51,935 nt of DNA from assembly GCA_015494065.1 (NCBI GenBank), contig WGCA01000058.1, positions 1-51,935 on the forward strand, given 5' to 3'. The notes under the pieces were generated by a model. It had not been told where the DNA came from, ran no database searches, and worked only from the letters and a program-made list of their open reading frames with translations. The stretch comes from Thermodesulfobacteriaceae bacterium (GTDB lineage Bacteria > Desulfobacterota > Thermodesulfobacteria > Thermodesulfobacteriales > Thermodesulfatatoraceae). Made by a program: the position numbers and the translations under genes. This document shows positions 41,744-51,840 of this stretch, one piece after another; positions within the stretch are counted from its first letter, which is position 1, and the number at the start of each line of letters is the position of its first letter.

Positions 41744-43087
41744 ATGCAGCGTATCGCGGCCGCCACTATTGCCGGCTCAGATCCCAGCGGGGGAGCAGGT
41801 CTTCAAACTGATTTAAGGGTCCTTACGCTCCTTGGAGTTTATGCCCAGGGGGTCATAACGGCCCTTACCGTCCAAAACTCCTTAGGGGTGAAAGGGTGGC
41901 AACCGGTAGAGGGCAAACTGGTAAAGTCCCAAATTGAAGCCCTTTTTGAGGATCTTCCCCCGGCGGCGGTAAAAACCGGCATGTTGGCCAACGCAGAAAT
42001 CATCTTGGCGGTGGCCGAGGCCCTGGCAGACAAAGACGTCCAGCTGGTGGTGGACCCGGTCATGGTAGCCAAAGGGGGGGCCAGGCTGCTTGAAGAAGAA
42101 GCCCTAAAGGCCCTTAGGGAAAAACTGCTGCCCCTGGCCACGGTCATAACCCCAAATATCCCGGAAGCCGAAGCCTTATTGGGAGAGCGCATAAAAGACC
42201 CTGAAACGGTCTTGCCCAAGCTAAAGGCCCTGGGCCCGGAGAAAGTAATTTTAAAAGGGGGGCATCTAGAAGGAGAGGACGCGGTAGATCTCCTTTATGA
42301 CGGTGAGGATATAGTGGCCCTTAAGGCTACGCGGGTAAAAGGCCCGGTCGGGCACGGCACAGGGTGCACCTTCTCGGCGGCCTTAACCGCAGGCCTGGCT
42401 CAGGGAATTTCTTTCTTTGAAGCCGCCCAAATAGCCAAAAAATTCGTCACCGTTTCCCTTAGGGCGGCTAGCCTTTCCCCGCTGGGAAAGGGGATCTCCC
42501 CCCTTGACCATTTGATCCACCTGGATAGGCTCAAAGCCCGCTACCAGGTGTTAAAAGACCTGGAAGCCGCGGCGGAATTTTTCTGCAGCTTCCCCGTAAG
42601 GGAGCTGATTCCCGAAGTCCAATCTAACCTAGGTTACGCCCTGCCCCTGGCCCAAGGGCAGGGTGAAGTAGCGGCTTTTCCGGGACGAATCGTGGCCTGC
42701 GGGGAAAGGGCCAGACCCGTAGGTTGCCCCACCTTCGGGGCCTCGCGGCACGTAGCCAACGTGATCCTAAGCGCCCTTAAGTTTGACCCTTCCATAAGAG
42801 CCGCCTTAAACATACGCTTTGACGAGAGTTTTATTAAAAGGGCCCAAAAATTGGGTCTGTCCGTGGCGGAATTTTCGCGCCGCCAGGAACCGCCGGAAAT
42901 AAAGGCCCGTGAAGGCTCTACCCTGATCTGGGGCATAAGCGCGGTGTGTAGCCAGCTAGGCTTTGTCCCGGACCTCATCTTTGACCGTGGGGAAGTAGGC
43001 AAAGAGCCGATGATCAGGGTCCTAGGCAAAGACCCCTTTGAAGTAACCCAAAAAGCCTTAAAACTCCTTTCAGGAGGCCCCAAATGA
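41744..43087 (+). CDS. thiDN: Fused HMP-phosphate kinase/thiamine-phosphate synthase ThiDN
   Basis: Bifunctional thiamine enzyme of 447 residues. Residues 1-255 are ThiD, phosphorylating hydroxymethylpyrimidine phosphate (AGSDPSGGAGLQTDLR at about 10, GHGTGCTFSAALTAG near 206). Residues about 265-447 are ThiN (FPGRIVACGERARPVG, TFGASRHVANVILSALK), which joins the pyrimidine and thiazole moieties in place of ThiE. This fusion is common in archaea and some thermophilic bacteria. The stop overlaps gatC (ATGA). Confidence 0.94.
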   Translation: MQRIAAATIAGSDPSGGAGLQTDLRVLTLLGVYAQGVITALTVQNSLGVKGWQPVEGKLVKSQIEALFEDLPPAAVKTGMLANAEIILAVAEALADKDVQLVVDPVMVAKGGARLLEEEALKALREKLLPLATVITPNIPEAEALLGERIKDPETVLPKLKALGPEKVILKGGHLEGEDAVDLLYDGEDIVALKATRVKGPVGHGTGCTFSAALTAGLAQGISFFEAAQIAKKFVTVSLRAASLSPLGKGISPLDHLIHLDRLKARYQVLKDLEAAAEFFCSFPVRELIPEVQSNLGYALPLAQGQGEVAAFPGRIVACGERARPVGCPTFGASRHVANVILSALKFDPSIRAALNIRFDESFIKRAQKLGLSVAEFSRRQEPPEIKAREGSTLIWGISAVCSQLGFVPDLIFDRGEVGKEPMIRVLGKDPFEVTQKALKLLSGGPK

Positions 43088-43371
43088 GTATAACCAAGGA
43101 AGAAGTCCAGCACGTAGCCCATCTGGCGCGACTTGAATTTTCAGAAGAAGAGCTAGAACGCTTCACCGAACAATTGGCCCAGATATTATCTTACGTGGAA
43201 AAGCTAAACGAACTTGACACTTCCCAGGTAGAACCTACTTATCACGCCCTTAAGCTGACTAACATCTTTCGGGAAGATGAAGTTAAGGAATCCATCCCCA
43301 CCGAAGAGGCCTTAAGTAACGCCCCTCAGCGGGAAAACGGCTTCTTTGTCGTACCTAAAGTGATCAAATAG
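43084..43371 (+). CDS. gatC: Glutamyl-tRNA(Gln)/Asp-tRNA(Asn) amidotransferase subunit C
   Basis: A 95-residue small subunit stabilising GatA in the GatCAB complex. The pattern [20 protein letters not shown] and VEPTYHAL is characteristic. It starts inside the thiDN stop and lies 11 bases ahead of gatA. GatB is not in the window. Confidence 0.95.
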   Translation: MSITKEEVQHVAHLARLEFSEEELERFTEQLAQILSYVEKLNELDTSQVEPTYHALKLTNIFREDEVKESIPTEEALSNAPQRENGFFVVPKVIK

Positions 43372-43382
43372 GAGGTCCGTCC

Positions 43383-44837
43383 ATGGAGTGGTTCAAATTA
43401 CCTTTAACCGCCCAGCTCGAATTATTAAACAAAGGAGAGGTAACCAGCCGCTCCTTGACTTCATATCTCCTCAAGAGGATCGAAGAAAAAGATCCTCAGA
43501 TAAAGGCCTTTATCACCGTGACCGCCGAAGAAGCCTTACGGGCCGCTGAAGAGGCGGATAAATCCCGGGCCAAGAAGGACCATAGACCCCTCTTGGGACT
43601 GCCTTTAGCGATAAAAGACAATATTTGCGTAAGGGGCGCGCCCACCACCTGTGCCTCTAAAATGCTGGCCCATTTTAAGCCGCCCTTTGACGCCACGGTC
43701 ATTAAGAAACTAAAGGAGGCCGGAGCCGTCTTCTTGGGCAAGACTAATCTGGACGAGTTTGCCATGGGATCCTCCACCGAAAACTCGGCCTTCTTTCCTA
43801 CCCGCAACCCCTGGGATAGGGAGCGCGTCCCAGGCGGCTCTTCGGGGGGCTCGGCGGCCGCGGTGGCAGCAGGCTTTTGTGCCGGGGCCCTGGGTTCGGA
43901 TACCGGTGGGTCCATCAGACAACCGGCCTCCTTTTGCGGCGTAGTAGGTCTTAAGCCCACTTACGGCCGGGTCTCCCGTTACGGCCTGGTGGCCTTTGCT
44001 TCCTCCCTTGACCAGATTGGTCCTATTACCCGCACCGTAAAAGACGCGGCCCTGCTTTTACAGTACATCGCCGGGCGGGATGAAAAGGATTCCACCTCGG
44101 CGCCGCATGAGGTACCCGATTATCTCTCTGCCCTCAAGATGAATCTCAAAGGGGCCAAAATCGGAATCCCCAAAGAATATTTCGGCGAAGGCCTGGAGGA
44201 TGAGGTACGAGCAAAGATAGAAGAAGCCTTAGAGATTTTTAAAGACATGGGCTTGACAGTCAAGGAAATCACCTTGCCGCACACCCCCTATGCGGTGGCG
44301 GCTTACTACCTCATCGCCCCGGCGGAAGCAAGCTCAAACCTTGCCCGTTACGACGGGGTCAAATACGGCCTCCGGGTGGAGGGTAAAGACTTGATCGACA
44401 TGTATAAAAAGACTCGTTCCCAAGGTTTCGGGGCCGAAGTCAAAAGACGGATCATGATAGGGACTTATGCCCTATCCGCCGGCTACTACGACGCCTATTA
44501 CAAAAAGGCCTCCCAAGTACGCACCCTAATCGCCCAAGATTTTCAAGAGGCCTTTAAAGAGGTGGACTTCATCGTCGGCCCGGTGGCCCCTACCCCGGCC
44601 TTTAAGTTGGGTGAACGGGTTGATGACCCGCTCAAGATGTATCTTTCTGACATCTACACTATCTCCGTTAATCTGGCCGGCATCGTGGGGCTTTCCCTGC
44701 CCTGCGGTTTTTCAAAGGAAGGCCTGCCTATCGGGCTCCAAATCATGGGGCCACATTTCAGCGAAGAAAAGGTCCTGGCCCTGGGGCACCAATTCGAGGA
44801 AATCCTAAAACTTTACGAAAAGTATCCTGAGATATGA
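43383..44837 (+). CDS. gatA: Glutamyl-tRNA(Gln)/Asp-tRNA(Asn) amidotransferase subunit A
   Basis: Amidase subunit releasing ammonia from glutamine for tRNA-dependent Gln/Asn synthesis. The 484 residues include the Ser-Ser-Lys triad: Lys in PLAIKDNI (about 77), Ser in [16 protein letters not shown] and the nucleophile Ser in [19 protein letters not shown] precedes ATG 43383. Its stop overlaps the start of the following small gene. Confidence 0.97.
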   Translation: MEWFKLPLTAQLELLNKGEVTSRSLTSYLLKRIEEKDPQIKAFITVTAEEALRAAEEADKSRAKKDHRPLLGLPLAIKDNICVRGAPTTCASKMLAHFKPPFDATVIKKLKEAGAVFLGKTNLDEFAMGSSTENSAFFPTRNPWDRERVPGGSSGGSAAAVAAGFCAGALGSDTGGSIRQPASFCGVVGLKPTYGRVSRYGLVAFASSLDQIGPITRTVKDAALLLQYIAGRDEKDSTSAPHEVPDYLSALKMNLKGAKIGIPKEYFGEGLEDEVRAKIEEALEIFKDMGLTVKEITLPHTPYAVAAYYLIAPAEASSNLARYDGVKYGLRVEGKDLIDMYKKTRSQGFGAEVKRRIMIGTYALSAGYYDAYYKKASQVRTLIAQDFQEAFKEVDFIVGPVAPTPAFKLGERVDDPLKMYLSDIYTISVNLAGIVGLSLPCGFSKEGLPIGLQIMGPHFSEEKVLALGHQFEEILKLYEKYPEI

Positions 44838-45154
44838 GGCAGAGAATCCCGATAAGTTTGGCCCAACCGGGCATGATAACGGCAAGCGAAGTAAAAGACG
44901 AGCAGGGGCGGACCCTTTGCGGACCAGGGACGGAGTTAAATGCTGAAATGCTCCAAAAATTTGCCCGTTTAGGGGTTAAATTCGTTACCGTGGAAGGCCA
45001 CCCCGTAAATTTCCCTTGGGAAAGACCCCTTGAAGAAGAATTGAGGCTTCTTGAAGCCCGCTTTGAAAAAGTAAAGGATGACCCGCACCTCATGCTCCTC
45101 AAAAAGGTGATCCGAAATCACTGGTTAGAAACCAAAAGTGATGAACGAGATTAA
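44834..45154 (+). CDS. Small protein resembling the N-terminal domain of HD-GYP proteins
   Basis: A 106-residue soluble protein. The block [20 protein letters not shown], with [20 protein letters not shown] after it, matches the leader found in front of many HD-GYP cyclic-di-GMP phosphodiesterases, but no HD-GYP follows in the same frame. It overlaps gatA by four bases and the HDOD gene by 14 bases. It may be a stand-alone sensory or docking module for the HDOD protein; function not established. Confidence 0.6.
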   Translation: MRQRIPISLAQPGMITASEVKDEQGRTLCGPGTELNAEMLQKFARLGVKFVTVEGHPVNFPWERPLEEELRLLEARFEKVKDDPHLMLLKKVIRNHWLETKSDERD

Positions 45155-46016
45155 ACGCCAGGTCAAAAAGCGGCTCAAAAATTTACAATCCCTCCCCACT
45201 CTGCCTGCGATCGTAGGCAAACTAACCCGTATGATAGGAGACGAAAACACCACGGCCCCCCAGATAGCCTCGCTGATCGAAAAAGACCAGGTCCTGACCG
45301 GCAAAGTCCTGAAGATGGTAAATTCCGCCTTTTATGGCTTTCCGCGGCGCATTTCCACCGTAGCCAACGCTATCGTACTTTTAGGCTTCAACGTGATCCG
45401 TACCCTGGTAATTACCGCCTCTATCTTTGAGACCATGCAAAGCAGCGATTTGAGTCTCTGGGAACATTCTTTGGGTACCGCCGCTGCTGCTGGGCTGCTG
45501 GCCCAGAGACTTGGTTTAAAAAATCCGGAAGAAGTTACCACCGCAGGCCTGCTGCACGATCTGGGAAAAGTGGTTATTCGCACCGAATTTCCCGAACTTT
45601 ATAAACGGATAAGGGAAAAAGTGGTGCAAGAAAAGAGATATTTTTACGAGGCGGAAAAAGAGATTTTGGGGCTTGACCACGGGGAAATCGGCCGACTCTT
45701 GGCCAACCAATGGAATTTACCAGAAAGACTGGTTGAACCTATTGCGTACCACCATCAGCCAGAAAAGGCCCGTAAGTTCAAAAAAGAAGCGGCCATCGTC
45801 CACTTTGCCGATATTATGACCAGGGCGGAGGATTACGGCTCAGGAGGTGATCCATGGGTCCCTCCCCTTTCGGCAACAGCCTGGAAAAAGTTAAAGCTCA
45901 CGGAGAAAGATTTAGCGGAGTTAATTCCGGTCTTTGAAGAGCGGCTTTTAGAATTACGTTTCTTCACCCTTGAGATGCGTCATGAAAACGAAAGAAACCG
46001 TATTACTACTCCTTGA
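45141..46016 (+). CDS. HDOD-domain signalling protein
   Basis: A 291-residue cytoplasmic protein with an HDOD domain over most of its length: LPTLPAIVGKLTRMIGDENTT, IEKDQVLTGKVLKMVNSAFYGFP, and the HD-like pair LLHDLGKVVI (about 143). HDOD proteins act in signalling, often by binding partners rather than by hydrolysis. I preferred ATG 45141 to GTG 45138. It overlaps the next gene, a diguanylate-cyclase-like protein, by 35 bases. Confidence 0.88.
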   Translation: MNEIKRQVKKRLKNLQSLPTLPAIVGKLTRMIGDENTTAPQIASLIEKDQVLTGKVLKMVNSAFYGFPRRISTVANAIVLLGFNVIRTLVITASIFETMQSSDLSLWEHSLGTAAAAGLLAQRLGLKNPEEVTTAGLLHDLGKVVIRTEFPELYKRIREKVVQEKRYFYEAEKEILGLDHGEIGRLLANQWNLPERLVEPIAYHHQPEKARKFKKEAAIVHFADIMTRAEDYGSGGDPWVPPLSATAWKKLKLTEKDLAELIPVFEERLLELRFFTLEMRHENERNRITTP

Positions 46017-46896
46017 GGAAGGTCTTCAGGAAAAATGGCGTCCCCTTTTGCAGGATTCATCTTTAAGGTTTCTTTTTTATAAACATCCCCACCAAGCAGC
46101 CGCTCGGATTTTAGAAGCCCCTCCCAATCTCATCATCCTCCAAGAAAGGCTCGCCCCGGAACTGGTTTACGAGCTCACCAAAGCCCTCAAAACCAATCTC
46201 AATCTCTCCTTCTTGCCCATTATTCTCGTTTTGCCCCCTAAAAATGTTACCAAAGACTGGAAAGATTGGCCGGCTGACGATTTTTTAAAAGAAGATGACA
46301 GCGGAGAAGAGGCCCTCTCCCGAATCAAATTGGCCTTCGCCCGAGCCCAACGTTCCGCAGATAACAACCCGCTCACCGGCCTTCCGGGAAATACCACCAT
46401 CTTAAAGGCCATCCAGGAAAAGATAAACGCGGAAGAAAAGGTAGCTATCGCTTACGTAGATCTGGACCATTTTAAACCCTTTAACGATCGTTACGGTTTT
46501 GCCCGGGGAGACGAAATCTTAAGGATGGTAGCTCGGGTCTTAACCAACGTAATATTGGGCCGGTACGGTGCTGAGGGCTTTGTAGGCCACGTAGGCGGTG
46601 ACGACTTTGTTTTTATCTGTCCCCTAGAAGAAATTGAGGCCATCTGTCAGGAAATAATCAAAGACTACGAAGCCCTGCTGCCCAATTTTATAGACCCGCA
46701 GGACTTAGAAAAAGGTTATTTCGAAGGAGAAGACCGGGAGGGGAATCCGCGCCGCTTTCCCTTTCCCTCCCTGTCCATCGCCGTGGTTTCCTTAATGCCA
46801 GGGCGTTTCAAGCATTACGGTGAGGTTTCCGCCGCAGCGGCCCAAATCAAAAAAATCGTCAAAGCCCGATCCGGAAACGTCTATTTGGTCGACTAA
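45982..46896 (+). CDS. Receiver-like/GGDEF-family protein with GGDDF active site
   Basis: A 304-residue protein. The N-terminal 120 residues have a receiver-like strand pattern (VLLLLEEGL, LIILQERLAPELV, IILVLPPKN), but the phosphoacceptor Asp position reads Gln, so it is probably not phosphorylated. The C-terminal GGDEF domain contains LTGLPGN, YVDLDHFKPFNDRYGFARGD and GGDDFVFI; Glu of GGDEF is Asp. Activity as a diguanylate cyclase is uncertain. No RxxD inhibitory site is seen five residues upstream. ATG 45982 is preferred to TTG 45970. It is convergent with the acyltransferase gene, with a 38-base overlap. Confidence 0.82.
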   Translation: MKTKETVLLLLEEGLQEKWRPLLQDSSLRFLFYKHPHQAAARILEAPPNLIILQERLAPELVYELTKALKTNLNLSFLPIILVLPPKNVTKDWKDWPADDFLKEDDSGEEALSRIKLAFARAQRSADNNPLTGLPGNTTILKAIQEKINAEEKVAIAYVDLDHFKPFNDRYGFARGDEILRMVARVLTNVILGRYGAEGFVGHVGGDDFVFICPLEEIEAICQEIIKDYEALLPNFIDPQDLEKGYFEGEDREGNPRRFPFPSLSIAVVSLMPGRFKHYGEVSAAAAQIKKIVKARSGNVYLVD

Positions 46897-47572
46897 GGTT
46901 AGTTATCTCCTGCCCGGTAAAAAATTGGTAGAGATTAAATTCCGGGGGGAAATGCTGGTAAACTCGGAAATATTCCTTGGGAGCCTGTTTGAGGTCTAAA
47001 TGTTCGAGAATTACCGCCAGGCCAGGTAGGAAAGGGTGGTTTTTCCTCTCCCCTTTGCGTCTGAAAAGGAGGATCTTTTCGTAAAAATCTGCGTGTTTGG
47101 GGTTAATACACACCACCAAATCGGTAATCTTTTGCCGGGTGGCGTAACGGTAAATGGCACGAAAGAGGTGAAAAATGGTGTTTCTCGCCTCCCAATCGGC
47201 CCTGGTGGCCAGAAGGGTTATCTCTGCCACTTTGCGCCGCCAGCCTTTGATCCTTCTTAGTTCTTTGGGATAGACCTCAGCGCAAGGGAGTCTCTCTTCC
47301 ACTAAGGCGGCACAGCTGGCAGGCCCCTTTTGCCCCGGGAGATAAGCCGCAAAAAAACGCCACGGATAAGCAGGGAATGCACAGTGGGGAGGCAATATCT
47401 CCAGCTCTTCGTAACGGGCCTTAACAAAATCAAGAAAAACTTTTTGCTCCAGGGGATCTTTACTGGAAATTACCCTTACCCCTTGAGAGTCCAATAAACT
47501 TTCTGCGGCTTTGGAGAGTTTCAAACGACGCAGGCGCCACCAGTTTTCCTCACCTATGCGGAAAAGGGACAT
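46859..47572 (-). CDS. FeeM-like N-acyl amino acid synthase / GNAT-type acyltransferase
   Basis: A 237-residue protein resembling FeeM and exosortase-associated acyltransferases (GNAT fold): a CAFPAYPWRFFAAYL block near the middle, KVAEITLLATRADW and LVVCINPKHADFYEK. FeeM-type enzymes link acyl chains from acyl-carrier protein to amino acids. I chose ATG 47572 (GGGTGA upstream), because a longer frame from 47737 would run antiparallel to no known domain and overlap lepB. It is the last gene of lepA-lepB. Confidence 0.65.
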   Translation of the reverse strand: MSLFRIGEENWWRLRRLKLSKAAESLLDSQGVRVISSKDPLEQKVFLDFVKARYEELEILPPHCAFPAYPWRFFAAYLPGQKGPASCAALVEERLPCAEVYPKELRRIKGWRRKVAEITLLATRADWEARNTIFHLFRAIYRYATRQKITDLVVCINPKHADFYEKILLFRRKGERKNHPFLPGLAVILEHLDLKQAPKEYFRVYQHFPPEFNLYQFFTGQEITNLSRPNRRFRIGL

Positions 47573-47622
47573 CAAATCACCCAAGGGTTTTTTATTTTTT
47601 TCGGCCAAAGGAAGGGGGAAAT

Positions 47623-48243
47623 TTAATGGATGAGCTTGCCGATGCGGCGCCAACGGATACGGAAATGTTCCCTGTCCCAGGAAAAATATATGATAAAAGC
47701 CTTTCCCTTGACGTCTCTGATGGGCACAAAACCCCAAAAACGACTATCGTTACTTTGGTCCCGGTTATCACCCATAACAAACAAATGTCCCGGGGGGACC
47801 TTGACTGGACCGAAATTATCCCGGGGGCTTATTTCCCTGGGCAAGATGTTGGGATCAGTATGGATTACATACGGTTCCTCCAAAGGGACCCCGTTTATGT
47901 AAACTTTCTTGTTACGTATTTCTACTATCTCCCCGGGCAGACCGATAACCCGTTTTATAAAATCGAGTTTTCTATTTTTGGGATAGATAAAGACGATTAC
48001 GTCGCGGCGGGCCGGCTCTTTGCCCTTTATCCAGACGCTTCTGGTCAGAGGGTTACGTACCCCATAAATAAACTTGTTGACCAGGATATGGTCCCCGATA
48101 AGGAGGGTCGGGATCATGGAGCCGGAAGGGATCTTGAAGGCCTGTACTATAAAGGTGCGTATAAAAAGGGCCAAAACCAGGGCTAAAACAATGGTCTTGG
48201 CCCACTCGATAATCTTTGCCGCTAAAGTGTCGGTCTGTGCCAC
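47623..48243 (-). CDS. lepB: Signal peptidase I
   Basis: Cleaves signal peptides at the outer face of the inner membrane. The 206 residues have an N-terminal membrane helix, the catalytic serine in IPSGSMIPTL and lysine in FIKRVIGLPGE, and the conserved GDNRDQSNDSRFWG. The start is GTG 48243 with AAGGAA upstream. It follows lepA by 88 bases, the standard order. Confidence 0.96.
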   Translation of the reverse strand: MAQTDTLAAKIIEWAKTIVLALVLALFIRTFIVQAFKIPSGSMIPTLLIGDHILVNKFIYGVRNPLTRSVWIKGKEPARRDVIVFIYPKNRKLDFIKRVIGLPGEIVEIRNKKVYINGVPLEEPYVIHTDPNILPREISPRDNFGPVKVPPGHLFVMGDNRDQSNDSRFWGFVPIRDVKGKAFIIYFSWDREHFRIRWRRIGKLIH

Positions 48244-48331
48244 TAGTATTCCTTATTAAGACCCTTAACAAGATCTTTATCAGGGAGGCATATTACTTTT
48301 TAGGGGAAAATACAAGGGGGAAGTGGCCAAA

Positions 48332-50134
48332 TTAAAGGCGCAAAATGGCCAAAAACGCCTCCTGGGGGATCTCTACTTGCCCAAGGCTCTTCATTCGTTT
48401 TTTCCCTTCCTTTTGTTTTTCAAGGAGTTTTCTCTTCCTGGTAACATCACCTCCGTAACATTTAGCTAATACGTCTTTACGGAGGGGAGGAATCCTTTCC
48501 CGAGCGATTACCTTGGAACCTATCGCCGCCTGGATCACTACCTCAAAAAGTTGCCGGGGTATCACTTCTCTCAATTTAGAAACCAGTTCTCGCCCGCGGT
48601 AATAGGCCTTGTCACGGTGTACGATCAAAGAAAGGGCGTCTACGGGTTGTTTATTGATGTAAATGTCAAGTTTTACCAGATCAGAGGGACGATAATCCAA
48701 GAACTGGTAGTCCAGAGAGGCGTATCCCCGAGAATAAGATTTTAGTTTGTCAAAAAAGTCCAAGACCACTTCACTGAAAGGCAAATCATATACCAGCTGG
48801 ACCCTTTGAGGGGTTAAGTAGCGCAAATCCTTCTGGACACCCCTCTTCTCTTCGCACAACCGCATGATCGCTCCTACGTAATCTTTAGGGGTATAAATTT
48901 CAGCCCGAATATAGGGCTCAAAGACCCGGGCGATTTTCTCTCTTGGGGGCCAGAGGGCAGGGTTTTCCACCTCAACTATTTGGCCGTCTGTCAGTTCTAC
49001 CCGGTAACGCACCGAGGGGGCTGTGCTGATCAGACGTAGATTAAACTCCCGCTCAAGCCGTTCCTGGATGATCTCCATGTGGAGCAGACCCTGGAAACCG
49101 CACCGGAAACCGAACCCCAGCGCCGCTGAATTTTCCGGCTCGTAGGAAAAGGCCGGGTCATTGAGCCAGAGTTTTTCCACCGCTTCCCGAAGTTCGTCAT
49201 ATTGTTCACTTTCCACCGGGAAAAGGCCACAGAAGACCATGGGTTTGACTTCCCGGAAACCGGGCAGGGGTTCCCTGGCCGGACGGGTGGCCTCGGTAAC
49301 GGTGTCACCGATTTTGGTGTCACGTACCTCTTTGATCCCGGCTGCAAAAAACCCTACTTCCCCGGCTACCAGCATGTCTACTTCGGTGGGATTGGGGGCA
49401 AAAACCCCGACCTTGGTGACCTCAAACTCTTTGCCCGTGGACATGAGCCTTATCCGCTGACCGGGATAAAGCTTTCCATCCACCATGCGGATTAAAACCA
49501 CTACTCCCAAATAGGGATCATACCAAGAGTCGAAAATGAGGGCCTTCAAAGGGGCCTCGCGATCCCCTTTAGGAGGCGGGATCTTGCGTACGATGGCCTC
49601 TAAGATTTCTTCTGTCCCGATCCCCTTTTTGGCACTGGCCAGAATGGCCTCTGAGGCGTCAAGACCGACAATGTCTTCGATTTCTTTCTTTACCCGTTCG
49701 GGATCAGCCTGGGGGAGATCGATCTTATTCAGGACCGGGATGATTTCTAAATCGTTTTCCAAAGCAAGATAAACGTTGGCCAACGTTTGGGCTTCTACAC
49801 CTTGGGAGGCGTCTACCACTAATAGGGCTCCTTCACAGGCCGCCAAACTGCGGGAAACTTCGTAAGAAAAATCCACGTGCCCGGGGGTGTCGATGAGATT
49901 TAATTGGTAAAGTTCCCCGTCCTTGGCCCGGTAATAAAGACGTACCGCTTGGGCCTTTATCGTAATCCCTCTTTCCCGCTCAAGGTCTAGACGGTCCAGA
50001 AACTGTTCCCGCATTTCCCGTTCCGATACCATGCCTGTTCTTTCGAGTAGACGATCTGCTAACGTGGACTTTCCGTGGTCCACGTGGGCAATAATGCTGA
50101 AATTTCTGATCTTTTCCTGCGGGAACAACTTCAT
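48332..50134 (-). CDS. lepA: Elongation factor 4 (LepA)
   Basis: Ribosome-associated GTPase that back-translocates or helps mature ribosomes. The 600 residues match the family: G1 AHVDHGKST, switch [22 protein letters not shown], and the LepA-specific C-terminus with [24 protein letters not shown] 50134 ([13 protein letters not shown]) gives the normal length; a longer frame from 50236 adds 34 unrelated residues. Confidence 0.97.
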   Translation of the reverse strand: MKLFPQEKIRNFSIIAHVDHGKSTLADRLLERTGMVSEREMREQFLDRLDLERERGITIKAQAVRLYYRAKDGELYQLNLIDTPGHVDFSYEVSRSLAACEGALLVVDASQGVEAQTLANVYLALENDLEIIPVLNKIDLPQADPERVKKEIEDIVGLDASEAILASAKKGIGTEEILEAIVRKIPPPKGDREAPLKALIFDSWYDPYLGVVVLIRMVDGKLYPGQRIRLMSTGKEFEVTKVGVFAPNPTEVDMLVAGEVGFFAAGIKEVRDTKIGDTVTEATRPAREPLPGFREVKPMVFCGLFPVESEQYDELREAVEKLWLNDPAFSYEPENSAALGFGFRCGFQGLLHMEIIQERLEREFNLRLISTAPSVRYRVELTDGQIVEVENPALWPPREKIARVFEPYIRAEIYTPKDYVGAIMRLCEEKRGVQKDLRYLTPQRVQLVYDLPFSEVVLDFFDKLKSYSRGYASLDYQFLDYRPSDLVKLDIYINKQPVDALSLIVHRDKAYYRGRELVSKLREVIPRQLFEVVIQAAIGSKVIARERIPPLRKDVLAKCYGGDVTRKRKLLEKQKEGKKRMKSLGQVEIPQEAFLAILRL

Positions 50135-50267
50135 TTTGGGCTCAAAAAATTTTTGTTTCTGTTTAATCGAACCGATAAAAAAAATGTCACCCAAAAAAGC
50201 TCGATAAAAAATAATATTTTTAATTTTTCTTGACAAGAGAGGGTAATTAGTACATCAAGGACTTGAA

Positions 50268-51290
50268 ATGGCGCTGATTTTAAGCAAACCAAAAGGATTT
50301 CTCGGTATAGATTTCGGAAGCTATTCTATCAAAGTAGCGGAAGTTATGAGGGGTTCCCCCCCGGAGCTCCGTTCCTTTGGCCAAGTTCGCGTACCATTAG
50401 AAGGAATAAAAGAAGAAGAAATTGAACAAATAGTTAAAAGGCTAAACGATCTTATCAACAATTTAAAAATAAAAACCAGAAAGACTGTAGCCTGCATATC
50501 AAGCTATGCATCCATAATAAAACGGATCGAAGTCACCTTAACAGATGATAAGGATATTGACGAAATAATAAAAGAGGAAACAGAAGCGCAAATACCTTTT
50601 GACATAGAAGAAGTTTATTACGATTATTACATCATAGATTCAGACGAAGAAAAAGTAGAATTTTTAATGGCCGCAGCAAAAAAAGAAGCCGTAGAACACA
50701 TTTTGGAAATAACAGAGGCATTAAATTTAGAGTTAATAGCAATAGACATAGATGTAATTACTACAGGAAATTTATTTGAACAAATTTACAAAAAAGAATC
50801 ACCTTGTCTTCTTTTAGATCTTGGAGCATCTAAGACAACTATCACAATATGGGTAAAAAACAAACCGCATACAATAAGAGACATAGGCATAGGAACAAAT
50901 GATATAAAAAATTATATAGCAGAGATATTAAACATAAAAATAGACGACGCAGAAAAAATAATCATAGATAAAAAAGAAGAGTATAAAAACACGATAAAAG
51001 ATGGAATAAAAGAATATTACAAAAGATTAACAGATCAAATAGAAGAGACTATTAATACATATAAAGGCCAAACAAAAAACACTATTTCACAAATTTTTAT
51101 ATATGGTGGAGGAGAAGAGATAATAGACAAAAAAAGCCTCGAAAAGAGGCTAAACATAAAAACAGAAACTATAGATGTATTTTCTTATATAAATCACAAA
51201 AATATTAATAAAGCAACTCTTAAAACAATAAAGAGTACAGGATTAACCGCAATTAGCGCTGCAACTAGAGAGATAATTCACAATGATTAA
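50268..51290 (+). CDS. pilM: Type IV pilus inner-membrane platform protein PilM
   Basis: Cytoplasmic actin-like protein that binds the N-terminus of PilN. The 340 residues show GIDFGSYSIKVAEV (about 13-26), CLLLDLGASKTTITIW and IFIYGGGEEI, typical of PilM/FtsA-like ATP-binding. AAGGA precedes the ATG. About the first 45 codons have base use like the rest of the window, after which the gene becomes strongly AT-rich (AAA, ATA, GAA codons), a break described under findings. Its stop overlaps the pilN start. Confidence 0.93.
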   Translation: MALILSKPKGFLGIDFGSYSIKVAEVMRGSPPELRSFGQVRVPLEGIKEEEIEQIVKRLNDLINNLKIKTRKTVACISSYASIIKRIEVTLTDDKDIDEIIKEETEAQIPFDIEEVYYDYYIIDSDEEKVEFLMAAAKKEAVEHILEITEALNLELIAIDIDVITTGNLFEQIYKKESPCLLLDLGASKTTITIWVKNKPHTIRDIGIGTNDIKNYIAEILNIKIDDAEKIIIDKKEEYKNTIKDGIKEYYKRLTDQIEETINTYKGQTKNTISQIFIYGGGEEIIDKKSLEKRLNIKTETIDVFSYINHKNINKATLKTIKSTGLTAISAATREIIHND

Positions 51291-51840
51291 AATAAATTTA
51301 CTTCCAAAAAATTACAAGCCAAAAAGAAAAATAGCCATAGAAAAGCCATTAATAACAGCATTAATAATAGTATACATATTTATAGCGATTAGTTTTCTTA
51401 TTTTAAAACTTGAATATAGAAAAGAACATGCAGAATTAGCAAAGCTAAAAACACAATTACAACAATACCAATATACAGAAAAAAAGCTTAAAACCCTAAA
51501 AGCATTAAAAGAAACATTAAAAACCAGATTGAAAATAATAATAGAAATATTAAAAGAAAATCCAATCCTAATAAAAGACATTAGTACAATAACCAATAAC
51601 ATACCAAGAAATAAAATTTTTCTCGAGGAATTAAATTGCAACCTAACAACGATTGAAATAAAAGGGAATAGTGAATCACTAAACGACATCGCCACCTACA
51701 TTAAGAATTTAGAAAAAACAAAACACTTTGCAAGAATAAAATTAAAAGAAACTAAGATTACAAATATAGAAAACAAAAAATATATAAACTTTAACCTAAA
51801 AATAGAGAAAAATGAAAGACAAAATAAACCAACAAATTAA
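51283..51840 (+). CDS. pilN: Type IV pilus assembly protein PilN
   Basis: A 185-residue bitopic protein. The short cytoplasmic N-terminus MIKINLLPKNYKP is the conserved PilM-binding tail. One membrane helix (about 23-42) is followed by a coiled-coil and periplasmic ferredoxin-like domain. It is very AT-rich, with Lys/Ile/Asn-heavy composition. It overlaps pilM by 8 bases and pilO by 29 bases. Confidence 0.92.
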   Translation: MIKINLLPKNYKPKRKIAIEKPLITALIIVYIFIAISFLILKLEYRKEHAELAKLKTQLQQYQYTEKKLKTLKALKETLKTRLKIIIEILKENPILIKDISTITNNIPRNKIFLEELNCNLTTIEIKGNSESLNDIATYIKNLEKTKHFARIKLKETKITNIENKKYINFNLKIEKNERQNKPTN

